NCBI GenBank assembly: GCA_021769865.1
Contig: JAETSB010000014.1
Span: 1 to 48,578, forward strand
DNA from: Oscillospiraceae bacterium
GTDB lineage: Bacteria; Bacillota; Clostridia; Oscillospirales; Oscillospiraceae
Direction: 5' to 3'
DNA length: 48,578 nucleotides
Part shown: piece by piece, positions 1 through 7,534 of the stretch
Layout: each line of letters starts with the position of its first letter
How positions within the stretch are numbered: position 1 is the stretch's first letter
Translations under genes and position numbers: made by a program
Notes under the pieces: generated by a model
Seen by the model: the letters and a program-made list of their open reading frames with translations, nothing else
Told to the model about the DNA's origin: nothing
Databases searched by the model: none

Positions 1-116
1 GCGCGCCGGCTTACGAGCGCCTGGCGTCCGTGGGCAATATGCTCACCGAGTTCATCAAGCGCAGCAAGGGCCGGGACAACAAGTCCCTGGCGAAGTACGC
101 CGCCGAGCTGCGGCAG
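1..116 (+). repeat. Left arm of a window-terminal inverted repeat
   Basis: Positions 1-116 are identical, base for base, to the reverse complement of 48463-48578 by direct reading. Beyond 116 the two copies drift: c/t at 117, g/a a few bases on, and a different stop codon (TAG here, TAA there). Both arms lie inside the 3' part of the same coding sequence. A sequence assembler stopping at a repeat, or a pair of recent paralogues, would both look like this. Confidence 0.9.
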
Positions 117-140
117 CTGCTTGAGAAGTGGGAGGCTTAG
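3..140 (+). CDS. C-terminal fragment of an unidentified protein, cut by the window edge
   Basis: The frame is open from base 3 to a TAG at 138-140 and encodes 45 residues beginning APAYERLAS and ending QLLEKWEA. The fragment is Lys/Glu/Leu-rich and predicted helical. I do not recognise the family. The same peptide, residue for residue, is encoded on the minus strand at the other end of the window (48439-48576), where the gene is followed by rlmD; here it is followed by a terminator. The start lies outside the window, so length and domain content are unknown. Confidence 0.6.
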   Translation, partial: APAYERLASVGNMLTEFIKRSKGRDNKSLAKYAAELRQLLEKWEA

Positions 141-177
141 GCGCTGTGGGACAGGCGTGTGAGTAGATAACGTACAA

Positions 178-212
178 GAAAGAGGCAGCCGCGGGACGCG
201 GCTGCCTCTTTC
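178..212. terminator. Intrinsic terminator between the edge gene and htrA, probably bidirectional
   Basis: A perfect 16-bp stem (178-193 with 197-212) closes a GGA loop. The arm begins GAAAGAGG and ends CCTCTTTC, so each strand has a short T-run at the stem end. It sits between convergent genes, the edge fragment (plus) and the htrA operon (minus), and probably serves both. Confidence 0.8.
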
Positions 213-259
213 CAGGAAACTTTCTCTATCAGAGTTTCCCTGATTTTTTACTTTCACGT

Positions 260-1588
260 TCAATTCACCGCTTCCTCCAGTTTCAGGGTGACCTCCAGGG
301 TTTCCCCCTCCCGGAGGAGAGTCAGTGTCAGCTCATCGCCCACGTAAAGCGTCCGCCGAACGCGGAACAGGTCCTGATTCGTGTGCATTTCCTCGCCCTG
401 GGCGGTGATGATATAGTCTCCCGCCCGGACCCCCGCCGCCTCCGCGGCGGTGCCGGCGTCCACGGAGCGCACGAAAAGGCCCTTCTCCTCCGTCTGCACC
501 CAAATGCCAATCCGGGGCTCCGGCTGTACCTCGCCCCATTTCAGCAGGTCGTTGACGATGCGCTCCAGATAGGCGGAGGGAATGGCGAACCCCAGGCCCT
601 CCACGCTGTCCCGGTTCCAGTCGGACATATACTTGGCCACGTTGATGCCCACCACCTGGCCCCGCTCACTGATGAGGGGCCCGCCGGAGTTCCCGGAGTT
701 CAGGGCGGCGTTGGTCTGGAGGAGGGTCATGGTCCGGCCCTCCACCTCCACGTCCCGGTCGATGGCGGAGACGATGCCGTTGGTCAGGGTCCCCCGGAGC
801 CGCCGGGGCGCGCCGATGGCGTAGACCGGGTCCCCCACCACCAGCTGCTCCGAGTCCCCGAAGGTGGCGAAGGGCAGCACGTGGAGGGGCATCTGCATCA
901 ATTCTCCCGGGGGGACCTTCAGCACCGCCAGGTCGCTGTCCTCATCCCCCGCCACGAAGCAGACCTCCATGGAATACCCGCTGTCCAGGGTGACGTGGCA
1001 CTGCCGGCCGCCCCGGACCACGTGGTGGTTCGTCAAAATATAGCCGTCCTCGGAGAAGATAACGCCGGTGCCGATGGAGACGCCCTCTCCCGTGAGGCAC
1101 TGTACCGTCACCACCGCCGGGTTCAGCCGGCGGTAGACCTCCTGGGCCGGCAGGATCTCCCCCTGGACCCGGGACACCGAAAGGCCCGCCCCCTGATCCA
1201 CGGGCCAGCTGGGAATGGTGATCTCCTCCCTCGTCTCGTGAACGGCGTCTCCCGGTTCCCAGCGGTCCCGGTAGAAGAAATTGTCCACGGCCCTGGCCGC
1301 CGCCGTCAGGCCGATCAGCACCGCCAGGCAGATCAAAAACTTGTAAAGGCCCGACCTCCGCCCGGAAAGGGCGCCGCCGCGTCCCTTCCGCCGCTTCGGG
1401 CCGGCGGCGGGGGGCTTCCGCGCCCCGCCGGGGACCGGGCGACGGTAGACCTCCACCACCTCCCGGGGGTCCGGCTGGCGGTAGCACGCCACGATCTCCC
1501 GAGGGTCCCGCCCGCCGCCGGGAAGGGCGGCGCGGTAGACCTCCACGATCTCGCCGGGCAGCGGCCCGGTTTTCTCACATTCTCCCAT
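260..1588 (-). CDS. htrA: Membrane-anchored HtrA/DegP-type serine protease with one PDZ domain
   Basis: Envelope quality-control protease of 442 residues. A cytoplasmic N-terminal tail (1-80) precedes one membrane segment (about 82-100), then a trypsin-like domain with the triad His189 (TNHHVV), Asp219 (DSDLAVL) and Ser301 (GNSGGP), then one PDZ domain (about 355-435). This is the usual layout of Firmicute HtrA. The tail is unusual: the motif E-[IV]-V-x-x-Y-R occurs three times (13-19, 31-37, 43-49) between Gly/Pro/Arg-rich spacers. The ATG follows a GAGGGAAC ribosome binding site and lies 6 bp after the histidine kinase stop, so it is the last gene of a regulator-kinase-protease operon. Clostridial relatives with the same order are thought to respond to envelope stress; that role is inferred here. 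Confidence 0.9.
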   Translation of the reverse strand: MGECEKTGPLPGEIVEVYRAALPGGGRDPREIVACYRQPDPREVVEVYRRPVPGGARKPPAAGPKRRKGRGGALSGRRSGLYKFLICLAVLIGLTAAARAVDNFFYRDRWEPGDAVHETREEITIPSWPVDQGAGLSVSRVQGEILPAQEVYRRLNPAVVTVQCLTGEGVSIGTGVIFSEDGYILTNHHVVRGGRQCHVTLDSGYSMEVCFVAGDEDSDLAVLKVPPGELMQMPLHVLPFATFGDSEQLVVGDPVYAIGAPRRLRGTLTNGIVSAIDRDVEVEGRTMTLLQTNAALNSGNSGGPLISERGQVVGINVAKYMSDWNRDSVEGLGFAIPSAYLERIVNDLLKWGEVQPEPRIGIWVQTEEKGLFVRSVDAGTAAEAAGVRAGDYIITAQGEEMHTNQDLFRVRRTLYVGDELTLTLLREGETLEVTLKLEEAVN

Positions 1589-1594
1589 GTTCCC

Positions 1595-3049
1595 TCATTT
1601 CGTGGTCAGCGAGAAGGAGAAGGTGGTCACGCCGTTTTCGCTGGTGACGTTGATCTTCTCCTTGTGCTGCTCCAAAATCGTCTTGACGATATAGAGTCCC
1701 AGGCCCACGCCGTCCTTGTCCTCGCTGCGGGACTTGTCGCTTTTGTGGAACCGCTCGAACAGCAAAGGCAGCTCCCCGGCGGGGATGGTGTCCCCGCAGT
1801 TGCGCACGGTGACCCGGGCCCGGCCGTCCTGAAGGCTCAGCCCCAGGTACAGGGTGGAGCCCTTGTAGGCGAACTTCGCCGCGTTCTCCAGGAGATTGTA
1901 GATGACCTGGGTGATGAGGTCGTTGTCCCCCAGGACCAGGATGGGCCCCTCGGGGATGTCCGCTTCCACGTCCAGCTCCCGGTCCGTGATCTTCTTCTCC
2001 ATGGAGATCAGCACCCGGCGCATGCTCTCGCAGAGGTCGAAATGGGCCCCGCCCCGCAGGGGGTCGATGGCCTGGAGCTGGCTCACGTCCAGCATCCGCC
2101 GCACGAGCCTGCTGAGGCGGCGGCTCTCCCCGGAGATGATCTGGAGATACTGCTTCTCGTTTTCCGGGGGAATGGCGCCGTCCAGAATGGCGTCCGTGTA
2201 CCCGGCGATGGTGGTCATGGGGGTCTTCAGCTCGTGGGAGATGTTGGCGATAAACTCCCTCCGCTGCCGTTCCGTCTGCTGGAGGGATTCCGCCATGGCG
2301 TTGAAGGAGGCCGCCAGCTCTCCCACCTCGTCGCTGCGGCCGTAGTCGTTCATGCGGATGTCGAAGTCCCCCTCGGCGTAGCGCCGGGTGGCCTCCACCA
2401 TTTCCCGGATGGGCTTCACCTGCCGCATGGCGGTGACGGAGGAGGCCATGAAGGCGATCATCAGCACCACGAAGGCCGTCATGAAAAAGAGGCCGATGAA
2501 GCCCTGCCACATGGAGTCCAGGGAGGCCATGGTGGACACGGCCACCACTTCTCCCACCCGCTCCAGGGTGACGGGGTTTACGGCGGCCACGCCTACGGAG
2601 AACCGCTTCTGGGGATAGAGCCCGCCGAAGCTGTCCCGCCAGGAGTCGCTGCCCCGCTCCATGATCCTCGCCGTCCGCTCAGGGGGGATGGTCACGGTTT
2701 TCCCGTCCAAGGTCTCGTCGGTGGAGAGGAGGACGTGGCCCTCCGGGTCGCAGATCATGAAGTGCACATCGGAGACGATGGCGGCGAAGGTGGCCAGGCG
2801 CTGAAAATCCCGGTCGTCCTGGAGGTCCTCCATGTCGAGATACCGCCCGTTCTCCAGGTAGCTCAGGGAGAGCTGGCTCATGACCCGGGCCTTGGAGGCG
2901 ATCTCCTCCCCCTGCTGGCTGCGGGCGTAGTTGTAGCTCAGGGAGAAGAAGGACGCCCCCAGGAGGCACAGCGTCAAAAGCACCATGCCCGCCGTGACGA
3001 AGAGCTGCCGCCAGTAAAGGCTCTGGGTCCGCTCGCGAAGATGCTTCAT
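1595..3049 (-). CDS. Sensor histidine kinase of a two-component system
   Basis: 484-residue transmembrane kinase. Membrane segment 1 (about 16-38) and segment 2 (about 183-205) enclose an extracytoplasmic sensor region of about 140 residues. HAMP (about 203-257) is followed by a HisKA domain with phospho-accepting His272 in NISHELKTP, then an ATPase domain with N-box YNLLENAAK and G-box DGVGLGLYIV. All catalytic motifs are intact. Its ATG overlaps the regulator stop by 4 bp (ATGA), so the pair is translationally coupled. Downstream of it is an HtrA protease, an arrangement reminiscent of CssRS or CiaRH with HtrA in other Firmicutes. Which signal it senses cannot be read from the sequence; cell-envelope stress is the natural inference. 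Confidence 0.92.
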   Translation of the reverse strand: MKHLRERTQSLYWRQLFVTAGMVLLTLCLLGASFFSLSYNYARSQQGEEIASKARVMSQLSLSYLENGRYLDMEDLQDDRDFQRLATFAAIVSDVHFMICDPEGHVLLSTDETLDGKTVTIPPERTARIMERGSDSWRDSFGGLYPQKRFSVGVAAVNPVTLERVGEVVAVSTMASLDSMWQGFIGLFFMTAFVVLMIAFMASSVTAMRQVKPIREMVEATRRYAEGDFDIRMNDYGRSDEVGELAASFNAMAESLQQTERQRREFIANISHELKTPMTTIAGYTDAILDGAIPPENEKQYLQIISGESRRLSRLVRRMLDVSQLQAIDPLRGGAHFDLCESMRRVLISMEKKITDRELDVEADIPEGPILVLGDNDLITQVIYNLLENAAKFAYKGSTLYLGLSLQDGRARVTVRNCGDTIPAGELPLLFERFHKSDKSRSEDKDGVGLGLYIVKTILEQHKEKINVTSENGVTTFSFSLTTK

Positions 3050-3744
3050 CCCTCCGCCTTCTCCGTTGTCAGCTCAAATTTGTAGCCCACGCCCCAGACG
3101 GTTTTCAGGGCCCACTTCTCGCTGACGCCCTCCACCTTCTCCCGCAGGCGCTTGATGTGTACGTCCACCGTCCGGCTGTCTCCGAAGTAGTCAAAGCCCC
3201 AAACCTCGTCCAGGAGCTGATTCCGGGTGTAGACCCGGTTGGGGGTGGAGGCCAGGTGGTAGAGGAGCTCCAGCTCCTTGGGCGGGGTGTCGATCTTCTT
3301 CCCGTCCACGATGAGCTCGTAGGAGTCCAGGTTGATCACCAGCTTGTCGAAGGTCAGCTTCTTGCTGGTGTCGTTGGGAATCTCCGTCCGGCGGAGGACG
3401 GCGTTGATCCGGGCGATGAGCTCCTTCATTTCAAAGGGCTTGACGATGTAGTCGTCCGCCCCCATCTCCAGGCCCTGGATGCGGTCGAAGACCTCGCTCT
3501 TGGCGGTGAGCATGATGATGGGGACCTGAGAGGTCTCCCGGATCTTGGCGCAGACGGCCCAGCCGTCCATAACGGGCAGCATGATGTCCAGAAGGATCAG
3601 GTCCGGCGCGGCCCGTTGAAATTCCTCGATGGCCTTTCCGCCGTCCCCGGCGATGCGGACGTCGAAGCCCTCCTTCACCAGGTACATGTGGATGAGATCG
3701 GAGATATTGCGGTCGTCCTCGACCACCAAAATATTGCGTCCCAT
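3046..3744 (-). CDS. OmpR/PhoB-family response regulator
   Basis: 232-residue DNA-binding regulator. The receiver domain (about 1-120) has the acidic pair at D10/D11, phospho-acceptor Asp53 (LILLDIMLP) and the Lys of DYIVKPF. The C-terminal winged helix (about 130-228) has the family signature around RTVDVHIKRLREK and ends VWGVGYKFE. I chose the ATG at 3744 rather than one eight codons upstream because a strong GGGGAGGG ribosome binding site sits just before 3744 and would lie inside the longer frame. It is the first gene of the regulator-kinase-htrA operon and probably controls that operon. Confidence 0.93.
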   Translation of the reverse strand: MGRNILVVEDDRNISDLIHMYLVKEGFDVRIAGDGGKAIEEFQRAAPDLILLDIMLPVMDGWAVCAKIRETSQVPIIMLTAKSEVFDRIQGLEMGADDYIVKPFEMKELIARINAVLRRTEIPNDTSKKLTFDKLVINLDSYELIVDGKKIDTPPKELELLYHLASTPNRVYTRNQLLDEVWGFDYFGDSRTVDVHIKRLREKVEGVSEKWALKTVWGVGYKFELTTEKAEG

Positions 3745-3782
3745 GGCGGACCCTCCCCAGTTTTCCAAATCTTTCTCTCGTT

Positions 3783-3788
3783 ATTATA
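3783..3788 (-). promoter_or_regulatory. Sigma-A -10 box upstream of the two-component/htrA operon
   Basis: A perfect TATAAT on the minus strand lies about 38 bp upstream of the response regulator start. A convincing -35 is not visible; TTCAAC with a 19-bp spacer is the best match, so the promoter may need an activator, possibly the regulator itself. Confidence 0.6.
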
Positions 3789-3836
3789 CCCTCTGCGACA
3801 GGGGGATGTTGAATTTTCTGTAAAGATTCCCGCTTC

Positions 3837-4991
3837 TCACCGGAACCCGGCCTCCGTATAGGCCGTACACACGCCTCCCGCCCCCTGGGCGGCGGAGAGG
3901 AAGGACCGAAGGCCCGCCGGGCTGGCGGCGTCCCCCAGCCAGACGGCGGCGTCCCCCCGCCGGCCGGCCAGCCGCTGAACCAGCTCCAAAGCGCCGGAGG
4001 CGTTCCGCAGGGCGTAGCCACTCCGGTCCAGATCCGGCTGGAGGCAGCGGAAGCCCGCCGCCCGGGCGGCCTGCAGGGACTGAGAGCCGCCGCCTTGGAC
4101 ATAGGCCAGGCGGGTCTTGCCGCAGGTGGCCCGGAAGAGGGCGGCGTTGCCCGCCTCCAGCTGCTCCGCCACGGTCCGGTCCGGGTCCCCGGCGTCCGCC
4201 AGGATGCCGATGCTCTGCCCCTGGGCGGTGAGGCGGCGAAGGGTGCCCCCTTGGCGCTCCATCTCCTCCGGCGTGAAGAAGAAGGACGCCCCGGCGTCAT
4301 AGTTCTCCAGCGCGTCCGCCAGGAGAGACGCGCCGCTTCCGGCCTGGAAGCACAGGGCAATCCGCTTTCCCTCCAGCCCGGCGGGGTCCGCGGATTCAGC
4401 GGGGGAGGAGGGCCGGCCGCCTCCGCCGGAGGAGCCGCCCTCCGGCGGGGCCGACTCCTTGGCCCGGATGTAGTCGGCGTAGACGGAGTTCATGGAATAC
4501 CGGGCCGCGTCGGCGTAGAGCTTGTCCGACGCGCCGTAGTCCGGCTGGCGCAGCCAGACCATGCTGCCGTGCTCCACCTCGATCACCGAGTAGACCAGGT
4601 CGAAGTACCGGGACACCGTGTTGGCGGGGACGAAGACCGTTCCGTTCCGCTGGATGGCCCCGGGGTAATAGGCGGCGCCGTCGTTGTCCAAGGCGCAGTT
4701 GGCGGAGAGGGTGTAGGTCAGGGACCGTCCGCCGCTGTAGAGCACCAGGCGGCCCTGGTCGCTGTTGAACACCTGGGAGATGCCCAGGGACTCCCGGGCC
4801 GTGCCGGTGAAGATGGAGCTGGCGATGTAGACGTAGCCGCCGCTCCAGAAGGGCATGGTGTTGTCCGAGAGGGGCAGGACGTAGCTGCCCACGGCGGTGA
4901 AGTAGACCCGGTCCGCCGCCCGGGCAGGGGGGAGGGAGAGCTGGAACACCAGCAGGAGACACAGGAGAAACGCCGCCGCCCGCCGTTTCAT
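3837..4991 (-). CDS. Secreted protein with a degenerate polysaccharide-deacetylase (NodB-like) domain
   Basis: 384 residues with a clear signal peptide (MKRRAAAFLLCLLLVF... cleaved after ARA, about residue 25). Residues 26-165 resemble a copper-amine-oxidase-N-like or stalk domain (short beta-rich repeats, FVPANTVSRYFDL). A Gly/Ser/Pro-rich linker (about 180-205) leads to a C-terminal region shaped like a NodB deacetylase: IALCFQAG occupies the place of the usual TFDDG, ASFFFTPE the place of ATFFV, and GQSIGIL the place of GHEIGNH. The metal-binding Asp and His residues are absent, so I infer an enzymatically inactive domain used for binding. It has its own promoter and lies between spoIID and the two-component operon. 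The deacetylase relationship rests on motif reading, not a search. Confidence 0.6.
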   Translation of the reverse strand: MKRRAAAFLLCLLLVFQLSLPPARAADRVYFTAVGSYVLPLSDNTMPFWSGGYVYIASSIFTGTARESLGISQVFNSDQGRLVLYSGGRSLTYTLSANCALDNDGAAYYPGAIQRNGTVFVPANTVSRYFDLVYSVIEVEHGSMVWLRQPDYGASDKLYADAARYSMNSVYADYIRAKESAPPEGGSSGGGGRPSSPAESADPAGLEGKRIALCFQAGSGASLLADALENYDAGASFFFTPEEMERQGGTLRRLTAQGQSIGILADAGDPDRTVAEQLEAGNAALFRATCGKTRLAYVQGGGSQSLQAARAAGFRCLQPDLDRSGYALRNASGALELVQRLAGRRGDAAVWLGDAASPAGLRSFLSAAQGAGGVCTAYTEAGFR

Positions 4992-5031
4992 AAGCCATCC
5001 CTCCTTCGTAGAATCTGTTGAAAACGAACTT

Positions 5032-5061
5032 ATTTTATCATACCTGTGCGGGTTTTGTAAA
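5032..5061 (-). promoter_or_regulatory. Sigma-A promoter for the deacetylase-like gene
   Basis: On the minus strand TTTACA (5056-5061) and TAAAAT (5032-5037) are separated by 18 bp. The gene start at 4991, with an AAGGAGGG ribosome binding site, lies about 40 bp downstream. The promoter falls in the short gap immediately after the spoIID stop, so the gene can be transcribed separately from spoIID. Confidence 0.6.
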
Positions 5062-5068
5062 TAGCCGT

Positions 5069-6106
5069 TTACCCGCCGTAGGGCTCCACCGTCACGCCGG
5101 TATAATAGTGGGTCAGAATCTCCCGGTAGTCCGCCCCCGCCGCCGCCATGGCGCTGGCTCCGTACTGACTCAGGCCCACGCCGTGGCCGTAGCCGGTGAC
5201 AAAGAAGACCATCTTGCCGTCCTGCACCTCCCAGGTAAAGCAGGCGGAGCGGAGCCCCAGGGCCGCCCGCACCTGGGTTCCCTTTGCCGCCGCGCCGCCC
5301 ACGGACAGTGTGTCCACGCTGCCGGCGCCGTCAGTGGCGGGGTCCCGCAGCCAATTTTCCATGGCGCCCGAAAAGTCCGCCTCCGGAAAGGCGGCCTGGA
5401 GCCTGGCGCTCAGCTCGTCCGCCGTGAACTCCACCCGGCTGTAGTAGTTGGGGATGCGGTCCCCGGGCTCCGGGGAGCTGACGGCCTGAAGGTAGGGCAG
5501 GTCGTTCACCCAGACCTCCCCCGCCGCCCGGGTGAGCCCCGCCGACGAGGAGTGGAACACCGCCAGGATGGGCACGCCGCCGTAGAGGATGGCCTCGCCG
5601 TCGGTGTCCCGCACCGCCGCTTCCACCTTGGCCTCATAGGCGTCGGCGCGCTCTCCCCAGTTGGCCCGGGCGCCCTCCTCATCCAGATACGCCTGGCAGC
5701 AGGTGTGGTCCGTGCAGACGTCGGCGGTCTCCCCGTGGTTCTCGCCGGTCTGGAGCTTGTACAGCGTGTAGGTCCGGGCGGCCACCGCCTGGGCCTTCAG
5801 GGCCTCGGGCTCAAAGGAGGCGGGCATCTCCGCCCGGACCACCCCCACCAGATAGGTCCCCAGGTCCATTTCCAAAACCGTCTCCCCGTCCAGCACCCGG
5901 AGGGGCCTGGCCGCGTCCCGTTCACCGCTGGCAAAGGGGGACGGAGGGTCCGTCTGTTCCGTCTCGTCCACCGGCTCCTCCCGGCCGAAGAGGGAGGAGC
6001 GAAAGGGGGTCACCACCGCCAGGGGCAGCAGGAACAGCGCCGCCAGCAGCAGGACCGACACGGCGATGGACTGATTGACCGGGCTCCTCCGTCTGGTTCG
6101 TTTCAT
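5069..6106 (-). CDS. spoIID: Stage II sporulation protein D, peptidoglycan lytic transglycosylase
   Basis: 345 residues with a basic N-terminus and one membrane segment (about 13-33), then a SpoIID/LytB domain. In Bacillus, SpoIID cleaves glycan strands and, with SpoIIM and SpoIIP, drives engulfment of the forespore. The catalytic Glu is Glu93 in VVRAEMPAS, followed by the family motif LKAQAVAARTYTL and the C-terminal GYGHGVGLSQYGA. The ATG follows AAAGGAGG at ideal spacing. A sigma-E-like promoter lies upstream. Its presence implies the organism carries an endospore programme; spoIIM and spoIIP are not in this window. Confidence 0.95.
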   Translation of the reverse strand: MKRTRRRSPVNQSIAVSVLLLAALFLLPLAVVTPFRSSLFGREEPVDETEQTDPPSPFASGERDAARPLRVLDGETVLEMDLGTYLVGVVRAEMPASFEPEALKAQAVAARTYTLYKLQTGENHGETADVCTDHTCCQAYLDEEGARANWGERADAYEAKVEAAVRDTDGEAILYGGVPILAVFHSSSAGLTRAAGEVWVNDLPYLQAVSSPEPGDRIPNYYSRVEFTADELSARLQAAFPEADFSGAMENWLRDPATDGAGSVDTLSVGGAAAKGTQVRAALGLRSACFTWEVQDGKMVFFVTGYGHGVGLSQYGASAMAAAGADYREILTHYYTGVTVEPYGG

Positions 6107-6145
6107 GGACTTCCTCCTTTGTAGCGGGCGTGGATATCATCCTCT

Positions 6146-6174
6146 ACTTTATGCGGCAAGGGGCGGGATCATGC
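6146..6174 (-). promoter_or_regulatory. Possible sigma-E-type sporulation promoter for spoIID
   Basis: On the minus strand GCATGAT (6168-6174) and CATAAAGT (6146-6153) are exactly 14 bp apart, the spacing of mother-cell sigma-E promoters. CATAAAGT matches the CATACAAT consensus at 6 of 8 positions; the -35 match is weaker. In Bacillus spoIID is sigma-E dependent. Confidence 0.45.
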
Positions 6175-6190
6175 CCCCCAAAAATCGGGC

Positions 6191-6219
6191 TTGAAACCGC
6201 CCGCCGGATTCGCTATACT
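6191..6219 (+). promoter_or_regulatory. Sigma-A promoter for the aminotransferase/radical-SAM pair
   Basis: TTGAAA (6191-6196) and TATACT (6214-6219) with a 17-bp spacer. Because it overlaps a possible upstream in-frame start at 6191, it supports the start at 6260 instead. Confidence 0.75.
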
Positions 6220-6259
6220 AGGTCCTATCGAGACCACCGACAGAAAGGAAGGATTTTCT

Positions 6260-7534
6260 ATGAAGCCTTACGCTCAGCTCACCCCGGCGGAGCGAAAAGA
6301 GGAATACGCCCGCCTGCAAACCGAATTTGACGCCTGGAAGGCCAAGGGGCTCAGCCTGAATATGGCCCGGGGCAAGCCCGGGAAGCAGCAGCTGGACCTG
6401 GTCAGCGATATTTTCGGCCTGATGCAGGCCCCCAGGGACTACGTCTCCGACGGCATCGACGTGCGGAACTACGGCGAGATGTGCGGCCTCCCCGCCGCCC
6501 GGCGGCTCTTCGCGGACATCCTGGGCTGCAAACCGGAGCAGGTCTTCGTGGGCGGCAACTCCAGCCTCCAGCTCATGTATGACACCATCGCCAAGGCTTA
6601 CACCCACGGCCTGCTGCACAGCCCCCGGCCCTGGTGCAAGGAGGAGACCGTCAAGTGGCTCTGTCCCGCTCCCGGCTATGACCGGCATTTTAAGGTCACA
6701 GAGACCTTCGGCTTCCAGCTCGTCACCATTCCCATGACGGACGGCGGCCCCGACATGGACGCCGTGGAGGAGGCGGTCAAGGACCCGGCGGTCAAGGGCA
6801 TCTGGTGCGTCCCCAAGTACTCCAACCCCGAGGGGGCCATCTACTCCCAGGAGACCATTCGCCGCCTGGCGGCCCTGACTCCCGCCGCGCCGGACTTCCT
6901 CATCATGTGGGACAACGCCTACTGCGTCCACGAGTTCGAGGGGGACTACGTGCCCTTCCCGGACATTCTGTCCATCTGTGCGGAAGCGGGACACCCCGAC
7001 ATGGTCTTTGAATTCGCCTCTACTTCGAAAATCACCCTCCCCGGCGCGGGTGTGGCCTGTTTCGCCTGCTCCGAGGCCAACATGGCCCACATGGAGAAGC
7101 TCCTGACTCCCCAGGTCATCAGCTTCGATAAGGTGAACCAGCAGCGCCACGTCCTCTACCTCCGGGATAAGGCCCACACCCTGGAGCTGATGCGCAAGCA
7201 CGCCGCCATCATGGGCCCCAAGTTCCGCGGCGTGGTGGATACCCTGGACAGGGAGATCGCCCCCCTGGGCATCGCCTCCTGGCGGCGGCCCAAGGGCGGG
7301 TACTTCGTCTCCTTCAACGCCATGCCCGGCACCGCCAGGCGGACCCTGGCCCTATGTAAGGAAGCGGGCGTCACCATGACCAGCGCCGGGGCCACCTTCC
7401 CCTACGGGAAAGACCCCCAGGACAGCAACATCCGCATTGCCCCCTCCCTGCCTCCGGTGGAGGAACTGGAGCAGGCCATGACCGTGTTCTGCGTCTGCGT
7501 GAAGCTGGCGGCGCTGGAGAAGCTGGGCGTATGA
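6260..7534 (+). CDS. PLP-dependent aminotransferase, class I fold, aspartate-aminotransferase-like
   Basis: 424 residues. The layout resembles the atypical aspartate aminotransferase subgroup found in Corynebacterium and many Clostridia: N-terminal LNMARGKPG, a central MWDNAYCVHEFE region that supplies the Asp contacting the PLP ring nitrogen, and STSKITLPGAG whose Lys forms the internal aldimine. The C-terminal SNIRIAPS contains the Arg that binds the substrate carboxylate. The amino-group donor and acceptor cannot be fixed from sequence. The ATG at 6260 follows AAAGGAAGG and lies downstream of a well-formed promoter. The stop overlaps the next gene's start by 4 bp. Confidence 0.85.
   Translation: MKPYAQLTPAERKEEYARLQTEFDAWKAKGLSLNMARGKPGKQQLDLVSDIFGLMQAPRDYVSDGIDVRNYGEMCGLPAARRLFADILGCKPEQVFVGGNSSLQLMYDTIAKAYTHGLLHSPRPWCKEETVKWLCPAPGYDRHFKVTETFGFQLVTIPMTDGGPDMDAVEEAVKDPAVKGIWCVPKYSNPEGAIYSQETIRRLAALTPAAPDFLIMWDNAYCVHEFEGDYVPFPDILSICAEAGHPDMVFEFASTSKITLPGAGVACFACSEANMAHMEKLLTPQVISFDKVNQQRHVLYLRDKAHTLELMRKHAAIMGPKFRGVVDTLDREIAPLGIASWRRPKGGYFVSFNAMPGTARRTLALCKEAGVTMTSAGATFPYGKDPQDSNIRIAPSLPPVEELEQAMTVFCVCVKLAALEKLGV

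Noticed and set aside
383..3085. 900-codon open frame on the plus strand across htrA and the kinase gene
   Set aside because: It is a high-GC antisense shadow of two genes with intact domains; its translation is His/Pro/Gly/Val-rich with no recognisable domain and no ribosome binding site.
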